From positions 3,823,001 to 3,887,000 of the forward strand of contig NZ_CP116346.1 of the NCBI RefSeq assembly GCF_030254645.1: DNA of 64,000 nucleotides, written 5' to 3'. Of the stretch, positions 53,626 to 62,983 are shown piece by piece; within the stretch, counting starts at the first letter, position 1; every line of letters begins with the position of its first letter. Under the pieces are notes generated by a model. That model ran no database searches. It had not been told where the DNA came from and saw nothing but the letters and a program-made list of their open reading frames with translations. Source of the stretch: Paucibacter sediminis (GTDB lineage Bacteria; Pseudomonadota; Gammaproteobacteria; Burkholderiales; Burkholderiaceae_C). The translations under genes and the position numbers were made by a program.

Positions 53626-55614
53626 ATGGCAACGAAACCTTCCGCATCACCCACGCCGTCCAGCTATGGCGAAGCCTCGATCCGCGTGCTCAAGGGCCTG
53701 GAGCCCGTCAAGCAGCGGCCGGGCATGTACACCCGCACCGACAATCCCCTGCACACCATCCAGGAGGTGATCGACAACGCCGCCGACGAGGCCCTGGCCG
53801 GCTTTGGCAAGCGCATCGACGTGATCCAGCATCTCGACGGCTCGATCTCGGTGGCCGACGACGGCCGTGGCATCCCCTTCGGCCTGCACCCCGAGGAGGG
53901 CGTGCCGGTGGTGGAAATCGTCTTCACCCGCCTGCATGCCGGCGGCAAGTTCGACAAGGGTTCGGGTGGTGCCTACAGCTTCTCGGGCGGCCTGCATGGC
54001 GTCGGCGTGAGCGTCACCAACGCGCTGGCCAAGCGCCTGGAGGTGCAGGTCTGGCGCGACAAGCAGGTGGCCAGCCTGGCCTTCGAGGCCGGCGATGTGG
54101 TGGAGCCGGTGAGTGCGCGGGCCGCCGCCAGCGGTGACCGCAAGCAGGGCACGACGGTGCGCGTCTGGCCCGATGCCAAGTATTTCGAGAGCGCCGAACT
54201 GCCCCGTGGCGAGCTGGTGCATCTGCTGCGCTCCAAGGCGGTGCTGATGCCCGGCGTGATCGTGACGCTGAAAAACGAGAAGAGCGGCGAGCTGCAGACC
54301 TGGTCCTACAAGGGCGGGCTGCGCGACTACCTGATGCAGACGCTCAATGCCGACCCGCTGATCCCGCTGTTCGAGGGCGAGCAGTACGCCACCTCGGCCG
54401 AAAGCGAGAACTTCGCCGAGGGCGAGGGCGCCGGCTGGTGCGTGGCCTTCACCGAAGACGGCGCGCCGATGCGCGAGAGCTATGTGAACCTGATCCCCAC
54501 GGTGGCGGGCGGCACGCATGAGTCGGGCCTGAAGGACGGTCTGTTCGGCGCCATCAAGGGCTTCATCGAGATGCACAGCCTGCTGCCCAAGGGCGTCAAG
54601 CTGATGCCCGACGATGTGTTCTCGCGCGCCTCTTTCGTGCTCTCGGCCAAGGTGCTGGACCCGCAGTTCCAGGGCCAGACCAAGGAGCGCCTGAACTCGC
54701 GCGACGCGCTGCGCCTCGTCTCCACCTATGTGAAGCCGGGCCTGGAGCTGTGGCTCAACCAGCATGTGGAACATGGCAAGAAGCTGGCCGAGCTGGTGAT
54801 CAAGCAGGCGCAGACGCGCCAACGCGCCAGCCAGAAGGTGGAAAAGCGCAAGGGCTCGGGCGTGGCCGTGCTGCCCGGCAAGCTCACCGACTGCGAGAGC
54901 CGCGATGTGCTGCACAACGAGGTCTTCCTGGTGGAGGGCGACTCGGCCGGCGGCTCGGCCAAGATGGGGCGCAACAAGGAGACCCAGGCGATCCTGCCGC
55001 TGCGCGGCAAGGTGCTGAATTCCTGGGAGGTGGAGCGCGACCGCCTGTTCGCCAACAACGAGATCCACGACATCTCGGTGGCGATCGGCGTGGACCCGCA
55101 TGGCAAGAACGACAGCCCCGACCTCAGCGGCCTGCGCTACGGCAAGATCTGCATCCTGTCGGACGCGGACGTCGACGGCTCGCACATCCAGGTGCTGCTG
55201 CTGACCCTGTTCCTGCGCCACTTCCCCAAGCTGATCGAGTCGGGCAACGTCTATGTGGCGCGGCCGCCGCTGTTCCGCGTCGATGCGCCGGCGCGCGGCA
55301 AGAAGCCGGCCGCCAAGATCTACGCCCTGGACGAGGGCGAACTCAGCGCTACGCTGGACAAGCTGCGCAAGGAAGGCGCGCGCGAGAACAGCTGGACCAT
55401 CAGCCGTTTCAAGGGCTTGGGCGAGATGAGCGCCGAGCAGCTCTGGGACACCACGCTGAACCCCGAGACGCGCCGCCTGATGCCCATCGCCTATGGCGAT
55501 TTCGATCTGCTGCAGACCGAGGAATCCTTCAACAAGCTGATGGGCAAGGGCGAGGCCGCCTCGCGCCGCGAGCTGATGGAGTTGCACGGCGACAGCGTTG
55601 AAGTGGACGTCTGA
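53626..55614 (+). CDS. parE: DNA topoisomerase IV subunit B
   Basis: A 662-aa GHKL ATPase subunit that decatenates daughter chromosomes with ParC. ATPase: VIDNAADEALAGFGKRIDV (GHKL motif I), DDGRGIPFGLHPEEGVPVVE, GGLHGVGVSVTNALAKRLEV. TOPRIM: FLVEGDSAGGSAKMGRNKE and LSDADVDGSHIQVLLLTLF with the metal-binding DxD. The C-terminal RFKGLGEMSAEQLWDTTLNP is diagnostic. The stop shares one base with the following deacetylase start. Confidence 0.96.
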   Translation: MATKPSASPTPSSYGEASIRVLKGLEPVKQRPGMYTRTDNPLHTIQEVIDNAADEALAGFGKRIDVIQHLDGSISVADDGRGIPFGLHPEEGVPVVEIVFTRLHAGGKFDKGSGGAYSFSGGLHGVGVSVTNALAKRLEVQVWRDKQVASLAFEAGDVVEPVSARAAASGDRKQGTTVRVWPDAKYFESAELPRGELVHLLRSKAVLMPGVIVTLKNEKSGELQTWSYKGGLRDYLMQTLNADPLIPLFEGEQYATSAESENFAEGEGAGWCVAFTEDGAPMRESYVNLIPTVAGGTHESGLKDGLFGAIKGFIEMHSLLPKGVKLMPDDVFSRASFVLSAKVLDPQFQGQTKERLNSRDALRLVSTYVKPGLELWLNQHVEHGKKLAELVIKQAQTRQRASQKVEKRKGSGVAVLPGKLTDCESRDVLHNEVFLVEGDSAGGSAKMGRNKETQAILPLRGKVLNSWEVERDRLFANNEIHDISVAIGVDPHGKNDSPDLSGLRYGKICILSDADVDGSHIQVLLLTLFLRHFPKLIESGNVYVARPPLFRVDAPARGKKPAAKIYALDEGELSATLDKLRKEGARENSWTISRFKGLGEMSAEQLWDTTLNPETRRLMPIAYGDFDLLQTEESFNKLMGKGEAASRRELMELHGDSVEVDV

Positions 55615-56648
55615 TGGACACCGTCTACAACCAGCACCACGGCCTGCACGCCGCCACGCACGAGTTCTTCCGCGGCCGCCTGGTGCCCGCCTTCGAGGTG
55701 CCGGCGCGTGCCGACTATGTGCTGGCCGCCGTGCAGGCCAGCGGCTTAGGCGCGGTGCGAGAGCCGGTGGACCATGGCCTGGGCCCGCTGGAGGCGGTGC
55801 ACAGCCCGGCCTACCTGCGCTTTGTGCGCGGCGCCTGGGCCGAGTGGCAGCAACTGGGCGGGGAGGGCGATGCCTTCCCGGCCGTCTGGCCCGTCCGCAG
55901 CCTGCGCAGCGATGTGGTGCCCGCCAGCTTTGCCGCCCGCATGGGCCTGTATTCGATGGACAGTGGCACGCCGCTGACCGCGGGGGCCTGGGAGGCCGCC
56001 TACTGGGGCGCGCAGACCACGCTCACCGCGCTGGACCTGGTGCTGGCCGGCGCGCGCAGCGCCTACGCGCTGACGCGCCCGCCCGGCCACCATGCCGGCG
56101 CCGATTTCTTTGGCGGCTACTGCTTCGTCAACAACGCGGCGGTGGCGGCGCAGGCGGCGCGCGCTGCCGGCAAGCAGCGCGTCGCCATCCTGGACGTGGA
56201 CTACCACCATGGCAATGGCACGCAGGCGATCTTCTATGCGCGCGGCGATGTCTACTACGCCAGCATCCATGGCGATCCGCAGACCGAATACCCCTTCTTC
56301 CTCGGCCATGCTGATGAGACCGGCGCCGGCGCGGGCCTGGGCTGCAATGCCAACTACCCGTTGCCGGCGGGTGCCGGCAACGAGCAATGGTTCGAGGCCT
56401 TCGAGCGCGCCCTGGTGGCGCTGAACGCCTATGCGCCCGAGCTGCTGATCGTCTCGCTGGGCGTGGATACCTATGCGGGCGACCCGATCTCGCACTTCAA
56501 GCTCGACCAGCCCGAGTTCCGCCGCATCGGCCAGGCCCTGCGCACGCTGCAACTGCCCACGCTGTTCCTGCAGGAGGGCGGTTATGCCACCGAGGCCATC
56601 GGACACAACGTGGTGGCGGTGCTGCGTGGCTTCGAGGAAGGCGCATGA
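55614..56648 (+). CDS. histone-deacetylase-like amidohydrolase (acetylpolyamine amidohydrolase type)
   Basis: A 344-aa zinc amidohydrolase of the arginase/deacetylase fold. ALTRPPGHHAGADFFGGYCF has the active-site His-His, AILDVDYHHGNGTQAIFYA the zinc ligands (D-x-H), and SLGVDTYAGDP the second Asp. It resembles bacterial acetylpolyamine amidohydrolases more than the AcuC group. It probably removes acetyl groups from polyamines or lysine residues. The ATG overlaps the parE stop by 1 nt and the stop overlaps the GNAT gene by 4 nt, so it is coupled to topoisomerase IV. That linkage is unexplained. Confidence 0.9.
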   Translation: MDTVYNQHHGLHAATHEFFRGRLVPAFEVPARADYVLAAVQASGLGAVREPVDHGLGPLEAVHSPAYLRFVRGAWAEWQQLGGEGDAFPAVWPVRSLRSDVVPASFAARMGLYSMDSGTPLTAGAWEAAYWGAQTTLTALDLVLAGARSAYALTRPPGHHAGADFFGGYCFVNNAAVAAQAARAAGKQRVAILDVDYHHGNGTQAIFYARGDVYYASIHGDPQTEYPFFLGHADETGAGAGLGCNANYPLPAGAGNEQWFEAFERALVALNAYAPELLIVSLGVDTYAGDPISHFKLDQPEFRRIGQALRTLQLPTLFLQEGGYATEAIGHNVVAVLRGFEEGA

Positions 56649-57187
56649 GCACCATCGCCTCGCCCCGCGTGCATCTGCGCCCGACCATGCTGTCCGATCT
56701 GGACTTCGTGGTCTCGGTGGAGCAGGATTCGGCAAACCGCCCCTTCATCACCCCCTGGGAGCGCACCCAGCACGAGGGCGCGATCCGCTTTCCGGACAGC
56801 CGCCATTTCATCGTGGAGCTCGGTGATGCGAGTGAGCGCGCCGGCTTTGTGATCCTGCAGGGCTGTCGCAATCCGCATGGCTCGGTAGAGCTCAAGCGCA
56901 TCGTCTTGCAATCCAAGGGCCGCGGCCTGGGGCGTGCCTGCGTGCGCCTGCTCAAGAAGCTGGCTTTTACACAGCTGCATGCGCACCGTTTCTGGCTGGA
57001 TGTGAAGGCGCTCAACACCCGCGCGCTGCAGCTCTATGCCAGCGAGGGTTTCGTGGAGGAGGGCCGTTTGCGCGAAAGCGTGCGCGTCAGCATCGAGGGC
57101 GCGGACGGCTACGACAGCCTGATCGTGATGGCGATGCTGGACCGCGAGTACCAGGCCCGCCTGGCGCTGGGCGAAGAGGGCGCGTGA
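56645..57187 (+). CDS. GNAT family N-acetyltransferase
   Basis: A 180-aa acetyltransferase of the RimI/RimJ-like type. The acetyl-CoA site is ELKRIVLQSKGRGLGRACVR and the later ALNTRALQLYASEGFVEEG (motif B). N-terminal VHLRPTMLSDLDFVVSVEQD starts the fold. The substrate may be a protein N-terminus, a polyamine or a small amine. It is coupled to the deacetylase gene by ATGA overlap. The gap to parC is 68 nt. Confidence 0.9.
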   Translation: MSTIASPRVHLRPTMLSDLDFVVSVEQDSANRPFITPWERTQHEGAIRFPDSRHFIVELGDASERAGFVILQGCRNPHGSVELKRIVLQSKGRGLGRACVRLLKKLAFTQLHAHRFWLDVKALNTRALQLYASEGFVEEGRLRESVRVSIEGADGYDSLIVMAMLDREYQARLALGEEGA

Positions 57188-57255
57188 GCCACCCGATGAA
57201 GATCCATGACGCCGCGGCCCTGTGCCGGGGCGTCGAGCAGTAGACGACAAGACAG

Positions 57256-59622
57256 ATGAACCAGAACGCATTCGATTTTGAAGATCCCAAGCCCGCTGCG
57301 CCCCGCGATGGCGGTGGCGCTGACGGTGGCGACGCGCTGAGCCTGGCCCATTACGCCGAGCGCGCCTATCTGGAGTACGCGCTCTCGGTGGTGAAGGGCC
57401 GCGCCCTGCCGGATGTCTGCGACGGGCAGAAGCCGGTGCAGCGCCGCATCCTCTATTCGATGGAGCGCATGGGCCTGGCCTTCACCACCGCGGCCGGCCC
57501 CAAGGCGGTGAAGAGCGCGCGCGTGGTGGGCGATGTGCTGGGCCGCTTCCACCCGCACGGCGACCAGGCCGCCTACGACGCCCTGGTGCGCATGGCGCAG
57601 GACTTCAGCCAGCGCTATCCGCTCATCGACGGCCAGGGCAACTTCGGCAGCCGTGATGGCGACGGTGCCGCGGCGATGCGTTACACGGAAGCGCGGCTGG
57701 CCCCCATCACCCGCTTGCTGCTGGACGAGATCGACGAGGGCACGGTGGACTTCGTGCCCAATTACGACGGCTCGACGCAGGAGCCCAAGCAGCTGCCGGC
57801 GCGCCTGCCCTTCGTGCTGCTGAACGGCGCCAGCGGCATCGCCGTGGGCCTGGCCACCGAGGTGCCCAGCCACAATCTGCGCGAGGTGGCCGGCGCCGCG
57901 GTGGCGCTCTTGAAGAACGAGAAGCTCAGCGACGCGGAGCTGTTCACCCACATCCCCGGCCCCGACTATCCCGGCGGCGGCCAGCTCATCAGCCCGGCCG
58001 AGGACGTCCAGGCCGCCTACCGCAGCGGCCGCGGCAGCCTGAAGCTGCGTGCGCGCTGGAAGATCGAGGACCTGGCGCGCGGCCAGTGGCAGCTGGTGGT
58101 GACCGAGCTGCCGCATGGCACCAGCGCGCAGAAGGTGCTGGAGGAGATCGAGGAGCTCTCCAACCCCAAGGTCAAGGCCGGCAAGAAGGCGCTTTCGCAG
58201 GAACAGCTGCAGCTCAAGGCCTCGCTCCTGGCGGTGCTGGACGGCGTGCGCGATGAATCGAGCAAGGACGCCGCGGTGCGCCTGGTGTTCGAGCCCAAGA
58301 GCCGCACGGTGGAGCAGCAGGAGCTCATCACCACGCTGCTGGCCCACACCAGCCTGGAGACCAGCGCGCCGATCAACCTGACCATGATCGGCGCCGACGG
58401 CCGGCCCACGCAGAAGAGCCTGCGCCAGATCCTGAGCGAATGGCTGGGCTACCGCATGGCCACGGTGCTGCGCCGCACCGAGCATCGCCTGGCCAAGGTG
58501 CTGGACCGCATCCATGTGCTGGAGGGCCGGCAGCTGGTGCTGCTGAACATCGACGAGGTGATACGCATCATCCGCAACGCGGACGAGCCCAAGGCGGCGC
58601 TGATCGAACGCTTCAATCTGAGCGACCGCCAGGCCGAGGACATCCTGGAAATCCGCCTGCGCCAGCTGGCGCGGCTGGAGGCCATCAAGATCGAGCAGGA
58701 GCTCAAGAGCCTGCGCGACGAGCAGGCCAAGCTGGAAGACATCCAGGGCAACCCCAGCGTGCTCAAGCGCACCGTGGTGAAGGAGATCGAGGGCGACGCC
58801 AAGACCTATGGCGACGAGCGCCGCACCCTGATCCAGGAAGAGAAGAAGGCGGTGGCCGAGGTCAAGATCGTCGACGAGCCCGTCACCGTGGTGGTGAGCA
58901 TGAAGGGCTGGGTGCGCGCGCTCAAGGGCCATGAGGTGGATGCCGCCGGCCTGAGCTTCAAGTCGGGCGACCAGCTCTACGGCGTGTTCCCCTGCCGCAG
59001 CGTCGATCCGCTGATCGTGTTCGGCAGCAATGGCCGCGTCTACTCGGTGCCGGTGGCCCTGCTGCCCGGCGGGCGTGGCGATGGCCAGCCCATCACCACC
59101 CTGATCGAGCTGGAGTCGGGCACCCAGATCGCGCATTACTACGCCGCGGCGAGCAGCCAGCGCCTGGTGCTGGCCGGCACCGGCGGCTTCGGCCTGATTG
59201 CCCAGCTGGGCGATCTGGTGGGCCGCCAGAAGGCCGGCAAGACCTTCCTCAGCCTGGAGGGCGAGGAGAAGCCCTTGCCGCCCAGCCCCGTTCCGGCCGG
59301 TGAGGTCTTGGGCGTGCCCCCTGTTGTCAATTTGGCCTGCCTGTCCCTGCAGGGCCGCCTGCTGACCTACGCGCTGGACGAGCTCAAGCACCAGCCCAAG
59401 GGCGGGCGCGGCCTGACCCTGATGGACCTGGACCCCAAGGACGCGCTCATCAGCACCGCAGCCTTCACCAACAGCCTGCAGGTGCTGGGCTCGGGCCGCG
59501 GCGGCAAGCCCAAGGAAGAGCTGCTCAAGGGGGCAGGTCTTGCCAGCTACGCCGGCAAGCGCGCCCGCAAGGGCAAGCCCGTGGAGGGCTTGCAGAAGGT
59601 GCTGCGCGTGCTGGCCGCCTGA
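57256..59622 (+). CDS. parC: DNA topoisomerase IV subunit A
   Basis: A 788-aa DNA cleavage subunit. The catalytic tyrosine lies in [10 protein letters not shown]; the winged-helix, tower and coiled-coil domains are complete. The QRDR reads [12 protein letters not shown], so the position of E. coli S80 is Q104 and E84 is D108. The C-terminal pinwheel is shorter than in GyrA and lacks a clear GyrA box, as expected for ParC. It ends directly at the convergent S9 peptidase stop (no gap, 59622/59623). Confidence 0.96.
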   Translation: MNQNAFDFEDPKPAAPRDGGGADGGDALSLAHYAERAYLEYALSVVKGRALPDVCDGQKPVQRRILYSMERMGLAFTTAAGPKAVKSARVVGDVLGRFHPHGDQAAYDALVRMAQDFSQRYPLIDGQGNFGSRDGDGAAAMRYTEARLAPITRLLLDEIDEGTVDFVPNYDGSTQEPKQLPARLPFVLLNGASGIAVGLATEVPSHNLREVAGAAVALLKNEKLSDAELFTHIPGPDYPGGGQLISPAEDVQAAYRSGRGSLKLRARWKIEDLARGQWQLVVTELPHGTSAQKVLEEIEELSNPKVKAGKKALSQEQLQLKASLLAVLDGVRDESSKDAAVRLVFEPKSRTVEQQELITTLLAHTSLETSAPINLTMIGADGRPTQKSLRQILSEWLGYRMATVLRRTEHRLAKVLDRIHVLEGRQLVLLNIDEVIRIIRNADEPKAALIERFNLSDRQAEDILEIRLRQLARLEAIKIEQELKSLRDEQAKLEDIQGNPSVLKRTVVKEIEGDAKTYGDERRTLIQEEKKAVAEVKIVDEPVTVVVSMKGWVRALKGHEVDAAGLSFKSGDQLYGVFPCRSVDPLIVFGSNGRVYSVPVALLPGGRGDGQPITTLIELESGTQIAHYYAAASSQRLVLAGTGGFGLIAQLGDLVGRQKAGKTFLSLEGEEKPLPPSPVPAGEVLGVPPVVNLACLSLQGRLLTYALDELKHQPKGGRGLTLMDLDPKDALISTAAFTNSLQVLGSGRGGKPKEELLKGAGLASYAGKRARKGKPVEGLQKVLRVLAA

Positions 59623-61698
59623 TCAGGGCGCGGCAGCGCCGATATGGCGCTGCAGGAAGCGCTCCACTCGGCCCCAGAAATCCTTCTGGGTCTCGATGGC
59701 GCGCCAGCCGTGGCCTTCCTGCGGGTAGAGCACCCACTCCACCTGCTGGTTGCCGGCGGCGGCCAGGGCGTCGCGCATCTTCACGCCATGCTCCATGGGC
59801 ACGCGGCGGTCGGCCGCACCGTAGGCCATCAGCAGCGGTTGCTTGAGCCTGGCGGCCTGCTTGAGCGGTGAGGTGGCGTCGAGGCGCTCGCCGTCCTTGA
59901 GCGGGTCGCCGATCATCAGCGGCAGGTCGTAGCTGAGCCCCAGCGCGCCCTGGTCGCTGTTGAGCGAGCTGAACACCAGCTTCAGGTCCGACACGCCCAC
60001 CCAGTTGATGCCGCAGCGGAACAGTTCCGGGTTCTTGATCAGGCCCATCATCGCGGCATAACCGCCATAGCTGGCACCGGCGATGCAGATGCGCTTGGGA
60101 TCGGCCAGGCCCTTGGCGATGGCCCATTGCGTGGCGTCGGCCACGTCGTCCTGCATGGCCAGGCCCCATTGCTTCCAGCCGGCGCGCAGATGCCTGCTGC
60201 CATAGCCGGCGCTGCCGCGGAAATCGGGCTCGATCACCAGATAGCCACGCGAGGCCAGGAACTGCGCGGTGTCGCTCCACTCCCAATGGTTGCCGCGCAC
60301 AAAGGGGCCGCCATGCACCAGCACCACGGTGGGCAGGGCCTGCTTGGCGGTGGACTTGGGCCGCGTCACCGTGATGGGCAGGCTGAGCCCGTCGCGCGCC
60401 GCGATGCGCAGCGGCTCGCGCGCCGCCATCGCTTCGGTCTTGATCCAGGGCCGCGCCAGCATCAGCGGCTTGAGCTGTTTGCTGTCGCGCTGGTAGAGGC
60501 TGAAGATGGTGGGCTGGCGGTCGGAGTTGGACTGCACCAGCACGACATTGCTGTGCAGGCAATCTCGGCAGTAGATGCGGTTGACGGTGGCGCCGAGGGC
60601 CTTGTCGACCTCGGCCTGCAAGGCCTTCATGCCGGCGTCGAACCAGACGCTGTCGAGCGACTCGCCCTCGTAATGCACACCCAGCAGCGCGCCCGTCTGC
60701 GGATCGAAGACCAGCTCGCCGCTGAAGTCGTAACCCTTGATGTTCAGCAGCACCTGGGGCGGCGTGGCGGCCTGCTTGGGATCGAAACGCAACAGCACCT
60801 TGTTGTCGCCCCGACCGTCGGGGGCCGGCCCGATCAGGAACAGATCGCCCTTGGGCCCGACGTCGAACCAGAAGGCGTCCTTGGCATCGAAGCGGTTGCC
60901 GCTGCGCCACGGGGTCCAGGTCTTGCCATCGGCGCCGGCCAGATGCATGGTGTACTGGTCTTTCGCGATCGCGGTGGCTGCCACGGCGCGGCCCTGGCCA
61001 TCCAGCAGCCAGTCGTAGACGTTGTCGGGGGCCTGGTCCAGGATCTGGCGCTTGCGGCCGTTGCGCGTGTCCAGCCTGGCCACGCTGGTGGAGCGAAATT
61101 CGCCCAGGCCGTCGAAGCTGTGGTGCTCGATGATGACGTCGTCGCTGCCGTCGTCCAGCACGCGCAGCAGCTGCCAGTTCCAGGGCAGCAGCTCCTCGCG
61201 GCGCTCCTTGATGAGCGAGTTCTTCAGCTCGGCGATGCCCTCCATATTCACCTTGGGTACGGAGGAACTGGCGTTGATCAGCTGCTTGAACTGACCGCCA
61301 TCGACGTCGACGGCCCACAAACCATGGGCGATCGGCTTGTCGGTGGCCTCCTGCAGCTGTGCCACGTCGAACACCAGGCGCTGCTTGTTGACCCATTGCA
61401 CGCGATGGATGTCGCTGTCGTCCATGCCCACCAGCACGCGCGAGTTGCCCAGGTTCTGCAGGTCGATCACGGTGAGCTGGGTGCGCCGGCCGGCGGGCGA
61501 GGCCACCACGGCCAGATAGCGGCCATCGGGCGAGAGCTGCGCCCGGCCGTACTGAGGCAGGCGAAAGAAATCCTCGGCGGGAATGCCCGCACCGGGCGGG
61601 CGAGCGTCCTGTGCCTGGGCCACCGGGCTCAGCAGCGCCGTGAGGGCGCACAGGGTTGCGAGACAGCGAGCGCGCAGGGCATGGCCTGGCAGTTTCAT
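59623..61698 (-). CDS. S9 family peptidase (prolyl oligopeptidase/acylaminoacyl-peptidase type)
   Basis: A 691-aa exported serine peptidase. Signal peptide to about A29 (AQA-QD). An N-terminal beta-propeller-like region (about residues 45-420, with LSPDGRYLAVVAS) leads to the alpha/beta hydrolase domain. The catalytic serine is in GASYGGYAAMMG, the aspartate in AYGAADRRVP and the histidine in YPQEGHGWR. VVLVHGGPFVRG is the oxyanion region. It probably degrades peptides in the periplasm or outside. No metal site is seen. Confidence 0.92.
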   Translation of the reverse strand: MKLPGHALRARCLATLCALTALLSPVAQAQDARPPGAGIPAEDFFRLPQYGRAQLSPDGRYLAVVASPAGRRTQLTVIDLQNLGNSRVLVGMDDSDIHRVQWVNKQRLVFDVAQLQEATDKPIAHGLWAVDVDGGQFKQLINASSSVPKVNMEGIAELKNSLIKERREELLPWNWQLLRVLDDGSDDVIIEHHSFDGLGEFRSTSVARLDTRNGRKRQILDQAPDNVYDWLLDGQGRAVAATAIAKDQYTMHLAGADGKTWTPWRSGNRFDAKDAFWFDVGPKGDLFLIGPAPDGRGDNKVLLRFDPKQAATPPQVLLNIKGYDFSGELVFDPQTGALLGVHYEGESLDSVWFDAGMKALQAEVDKALGATVNRIYCRDCLHSNVVLVQSNSDRQPTIFSLYQRDSKQLKPLMLARPWIKTEAMAAREPLRIAARDGLSLPITVTRPKSTAKQALPTVVLVHGGPFVRGNHWEWSDTAQFLASRGYLVIEPDFRGSAGYGSRHLRAGWKQWGLAMQDDVADATQWAIAKGLADPKRICIAGASYGGYAAMMGLIKNPELFRCGINWVGVSDLKLVFSSLNSDQGALGLSYDLPLMIGDPLKDGERLDATSPLKQAARLKQPLLMAYGAADRRVPMEHGVKMRDALAAAGNQQVEWVLYPQEGHGWRAIETQKDFWGRVERFLQRHIGAAAP

Positions 61699-61831
61699 GA
61701 GACTTCCTCCCTTTATGTTTGGGCGGGATTCTCGCGGCTTCGGCTCGCCCTCCTATTGGGGCTTGCCCTTCGGCGGCCTGGGAGGCCTTGGCAAGGGGTG
61801 GGCACGCGCTTGGTGCATGCCCTTACAGGTG

Positions 61832-61856
61832 TTGACAATAAAGCTAGGGGATCCCC
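61832..61856 (+). promoter_or_regulatory. TTGACA and GGGGATCCCC palindrome upstream of the PEP-CTERM gene
   Basis: TTGACA (61832-61837) is a perfect -35 hexamer, but no -10 is seen 16-18 nt downstream; instead the palindrome GGGGATCCCC (61847-61856) lies there, followed by C-rich then GGG-rich DNA. An activator- or sigma-specific promoter is possible. The whole 253-nt stretch 61699-61951 holds no other gene. Confidence 0.35.
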
Positions 61857-61951
61857 CCAAGGGTAGGGAGACGAACGTGATTAATTTGGCGTTGATGCAA
61901 CGCACAATCCGTTCGCAGTATCTGGTTGTCTACCACCCCCGGGAGTCATAG

Positions 61952-62455
61952 ATGAAATTGAAACCCCTCGTTGCCGCGGCGGCGCTGGCCCTGAGTTCCG
62001 TCAGTTCCTTTGCTGTCGGTTCGCTGGACCCGATATCGCCCAGCGCGTCCTTTTCCAACACGGTGACCGGCTCGTTCAGCGACACCTGGACCTTCAATCT
62101 GGGCACCGCCTCCATCGTCGCTGCCTCGATCACCAACGTTGCCATCACCTTCGGTAGTTCGACCTTTGGCGAGATTGCCAATTTCTCGGCGCTGCTGAAC
62201 GGCGTGCCCTTGCTGCTGGGCGGCAGCTCTCAATCGAGCAATGGCGTGACCGTGGCCACGCAGATCCTGGCGGGTAGCACCACGCTGCCGGCTGGCTTCT
62301 ATCAGCTGAAGGTGTCCGGTACCGCGGTGGGCGCAACGGCCTCCTATGGTGGCAATATCGTCGCCACCCCGGTGCCCGAGCCCGAAACCTATGCCATGCT
62401 GCTGGCGGGCCTGGGCGTGGTGGGCTTTCTGGCGCGCCGCCGCCAAAACGTCTGA
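61952..62455 (+). CDS. FxDxF family PEP-CTERM protein
   Basis: A 167-aa exported protein with signal peptide (cleaved near VSSFA-VG). The FSDTWTFNL stretch matches the FxDxF pattern. The C-terminal sorting tail is VPEPETYAMLLAGLGVVGFL with RRR following, the PEP-CTERM signal recognised by an exosortase (EpsH/XrtA-type). Such proteins are cut and probably anchored or released in extracellular matrix. The exosortase gene is not in this window. The molecular role of the middle part is unknown. Confidence 0.92.
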   Translation: MKLKPLVAAAALALSSVSSFAVGSLDPISPSASFSNTVTGSFSDTWTFNLGTASIVAASITNVAITFGSSTFGEIANFSALLNGVPLLLGGSSQSSNGVTVATQILAGSTTLPAGFYQLKVSGTAVGATASYGGNIVATPVPEPETYAMLLAGLGVVGFLARRRQNV

Positions 62456-62489
62456 AAAGCGCCTGATCCAGTCTTTGCCCTGAACCAGC

Positions 62490-62513
62490 AAGCGAGCCTC
62501 GGCTCGCTTTTCT
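62490..62513. terminator. terminator after the PEP-CTERM gene
   Basis: AGCGAGC (62491-62497) and GCTCGCT (62502-62508) form a 7-bp stem with a small loop, followed by TTTTCTTTT. It stands between the plus-strand PEP-CTERM gene and the minus-strand CYTH gene that ends at 62520. Confidence 0.75.
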
Positions 62514-62519
62514 TTTGCC

Positions 62520-62978
62520 CTACCAGCGGCTGAAGGGGTGGGCGGCCAGGGCCGAGTTGAAGTAGCGCAGATCGTCGGTGACCTCGGCACCCACCCAGGG
62601 CGGGCATTCGAAGCCCTGGTCGGCATGCAGCAGCTCGAGCTCGGCGACGACGAGGCCGGCGTTCTCGCCCAGGAACTCGTCCACCTCCCATTGCATGCCG
62701 GCATAGGGAATCACGCGGCGTAGCTTCTCGACGCGCGGGCCCTCGCAAAGGCTTAGCAGCGCCACCGCATCGTCTACCGGGATCGGGTACTCGAACTCGG
62801 CGCGGCTGGCGCCCACGCTCTGGCCCTTGATGGTCAGGAAGGCTGCATCGCCGGCGATGCGCACGCGTACCGTGCGCGCCGGGTCGCGGCTCAGATAGCC
62901 CTGGCTCAGCAGCTGCGCCGGCCAGGCCTTCCAGTCCTCGCCGCGCACCAGGAATTTGCGCTCGATCTCGATGCCCAT
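62520..62978 (-). CDS. CYTH domain triphosphate-tunnel protein
   Basis: A 152-aa CYTH/TTM protein. It starts at ATG 62978 (MGIEIERKFLV) with the metal-binding ExExK motif (E4, E6, K8). TVRVRIAGDAAFLTIKG and VDEFLGENAGLVVAELEL are the tunnel beta strands. Family members are inorganic triphosphatases or adenylate cyclase class IV; triphosphatase is more probable here. It lies 5 nt after the pyrD stop codon. An in-frame ATG at 63011 would overlap pyrD and is rejected. Confidence 0.9.
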   Translation of the reverse strand: MGIEIERKFLVRGEDWKAWPAQLLSQGYLSRDPARTVRVRIAGDAAFLTIKGQSVGASRAEFEYPIPVDDAVALLSLCEGPRVEKLRRVIPYAGMQWEVDEFLGENAGLVVAELELLHADQGFECPPWVGAEVTDDLRYFNSALAAHPFSRW

Positions 62979-62983
62979 GACGT

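Noticed and set aside
53647-55587. 646-residue minus-strand open frame opposite parE
   Set aside because: Shadow of parE; no start signal and no conserved motif.
57109-59391. 760-residue minus-strand open frame opposite parC
   Set aside because: Leu/Gln/Ala-rich shadow of parC without domain or ribosome-binding site.
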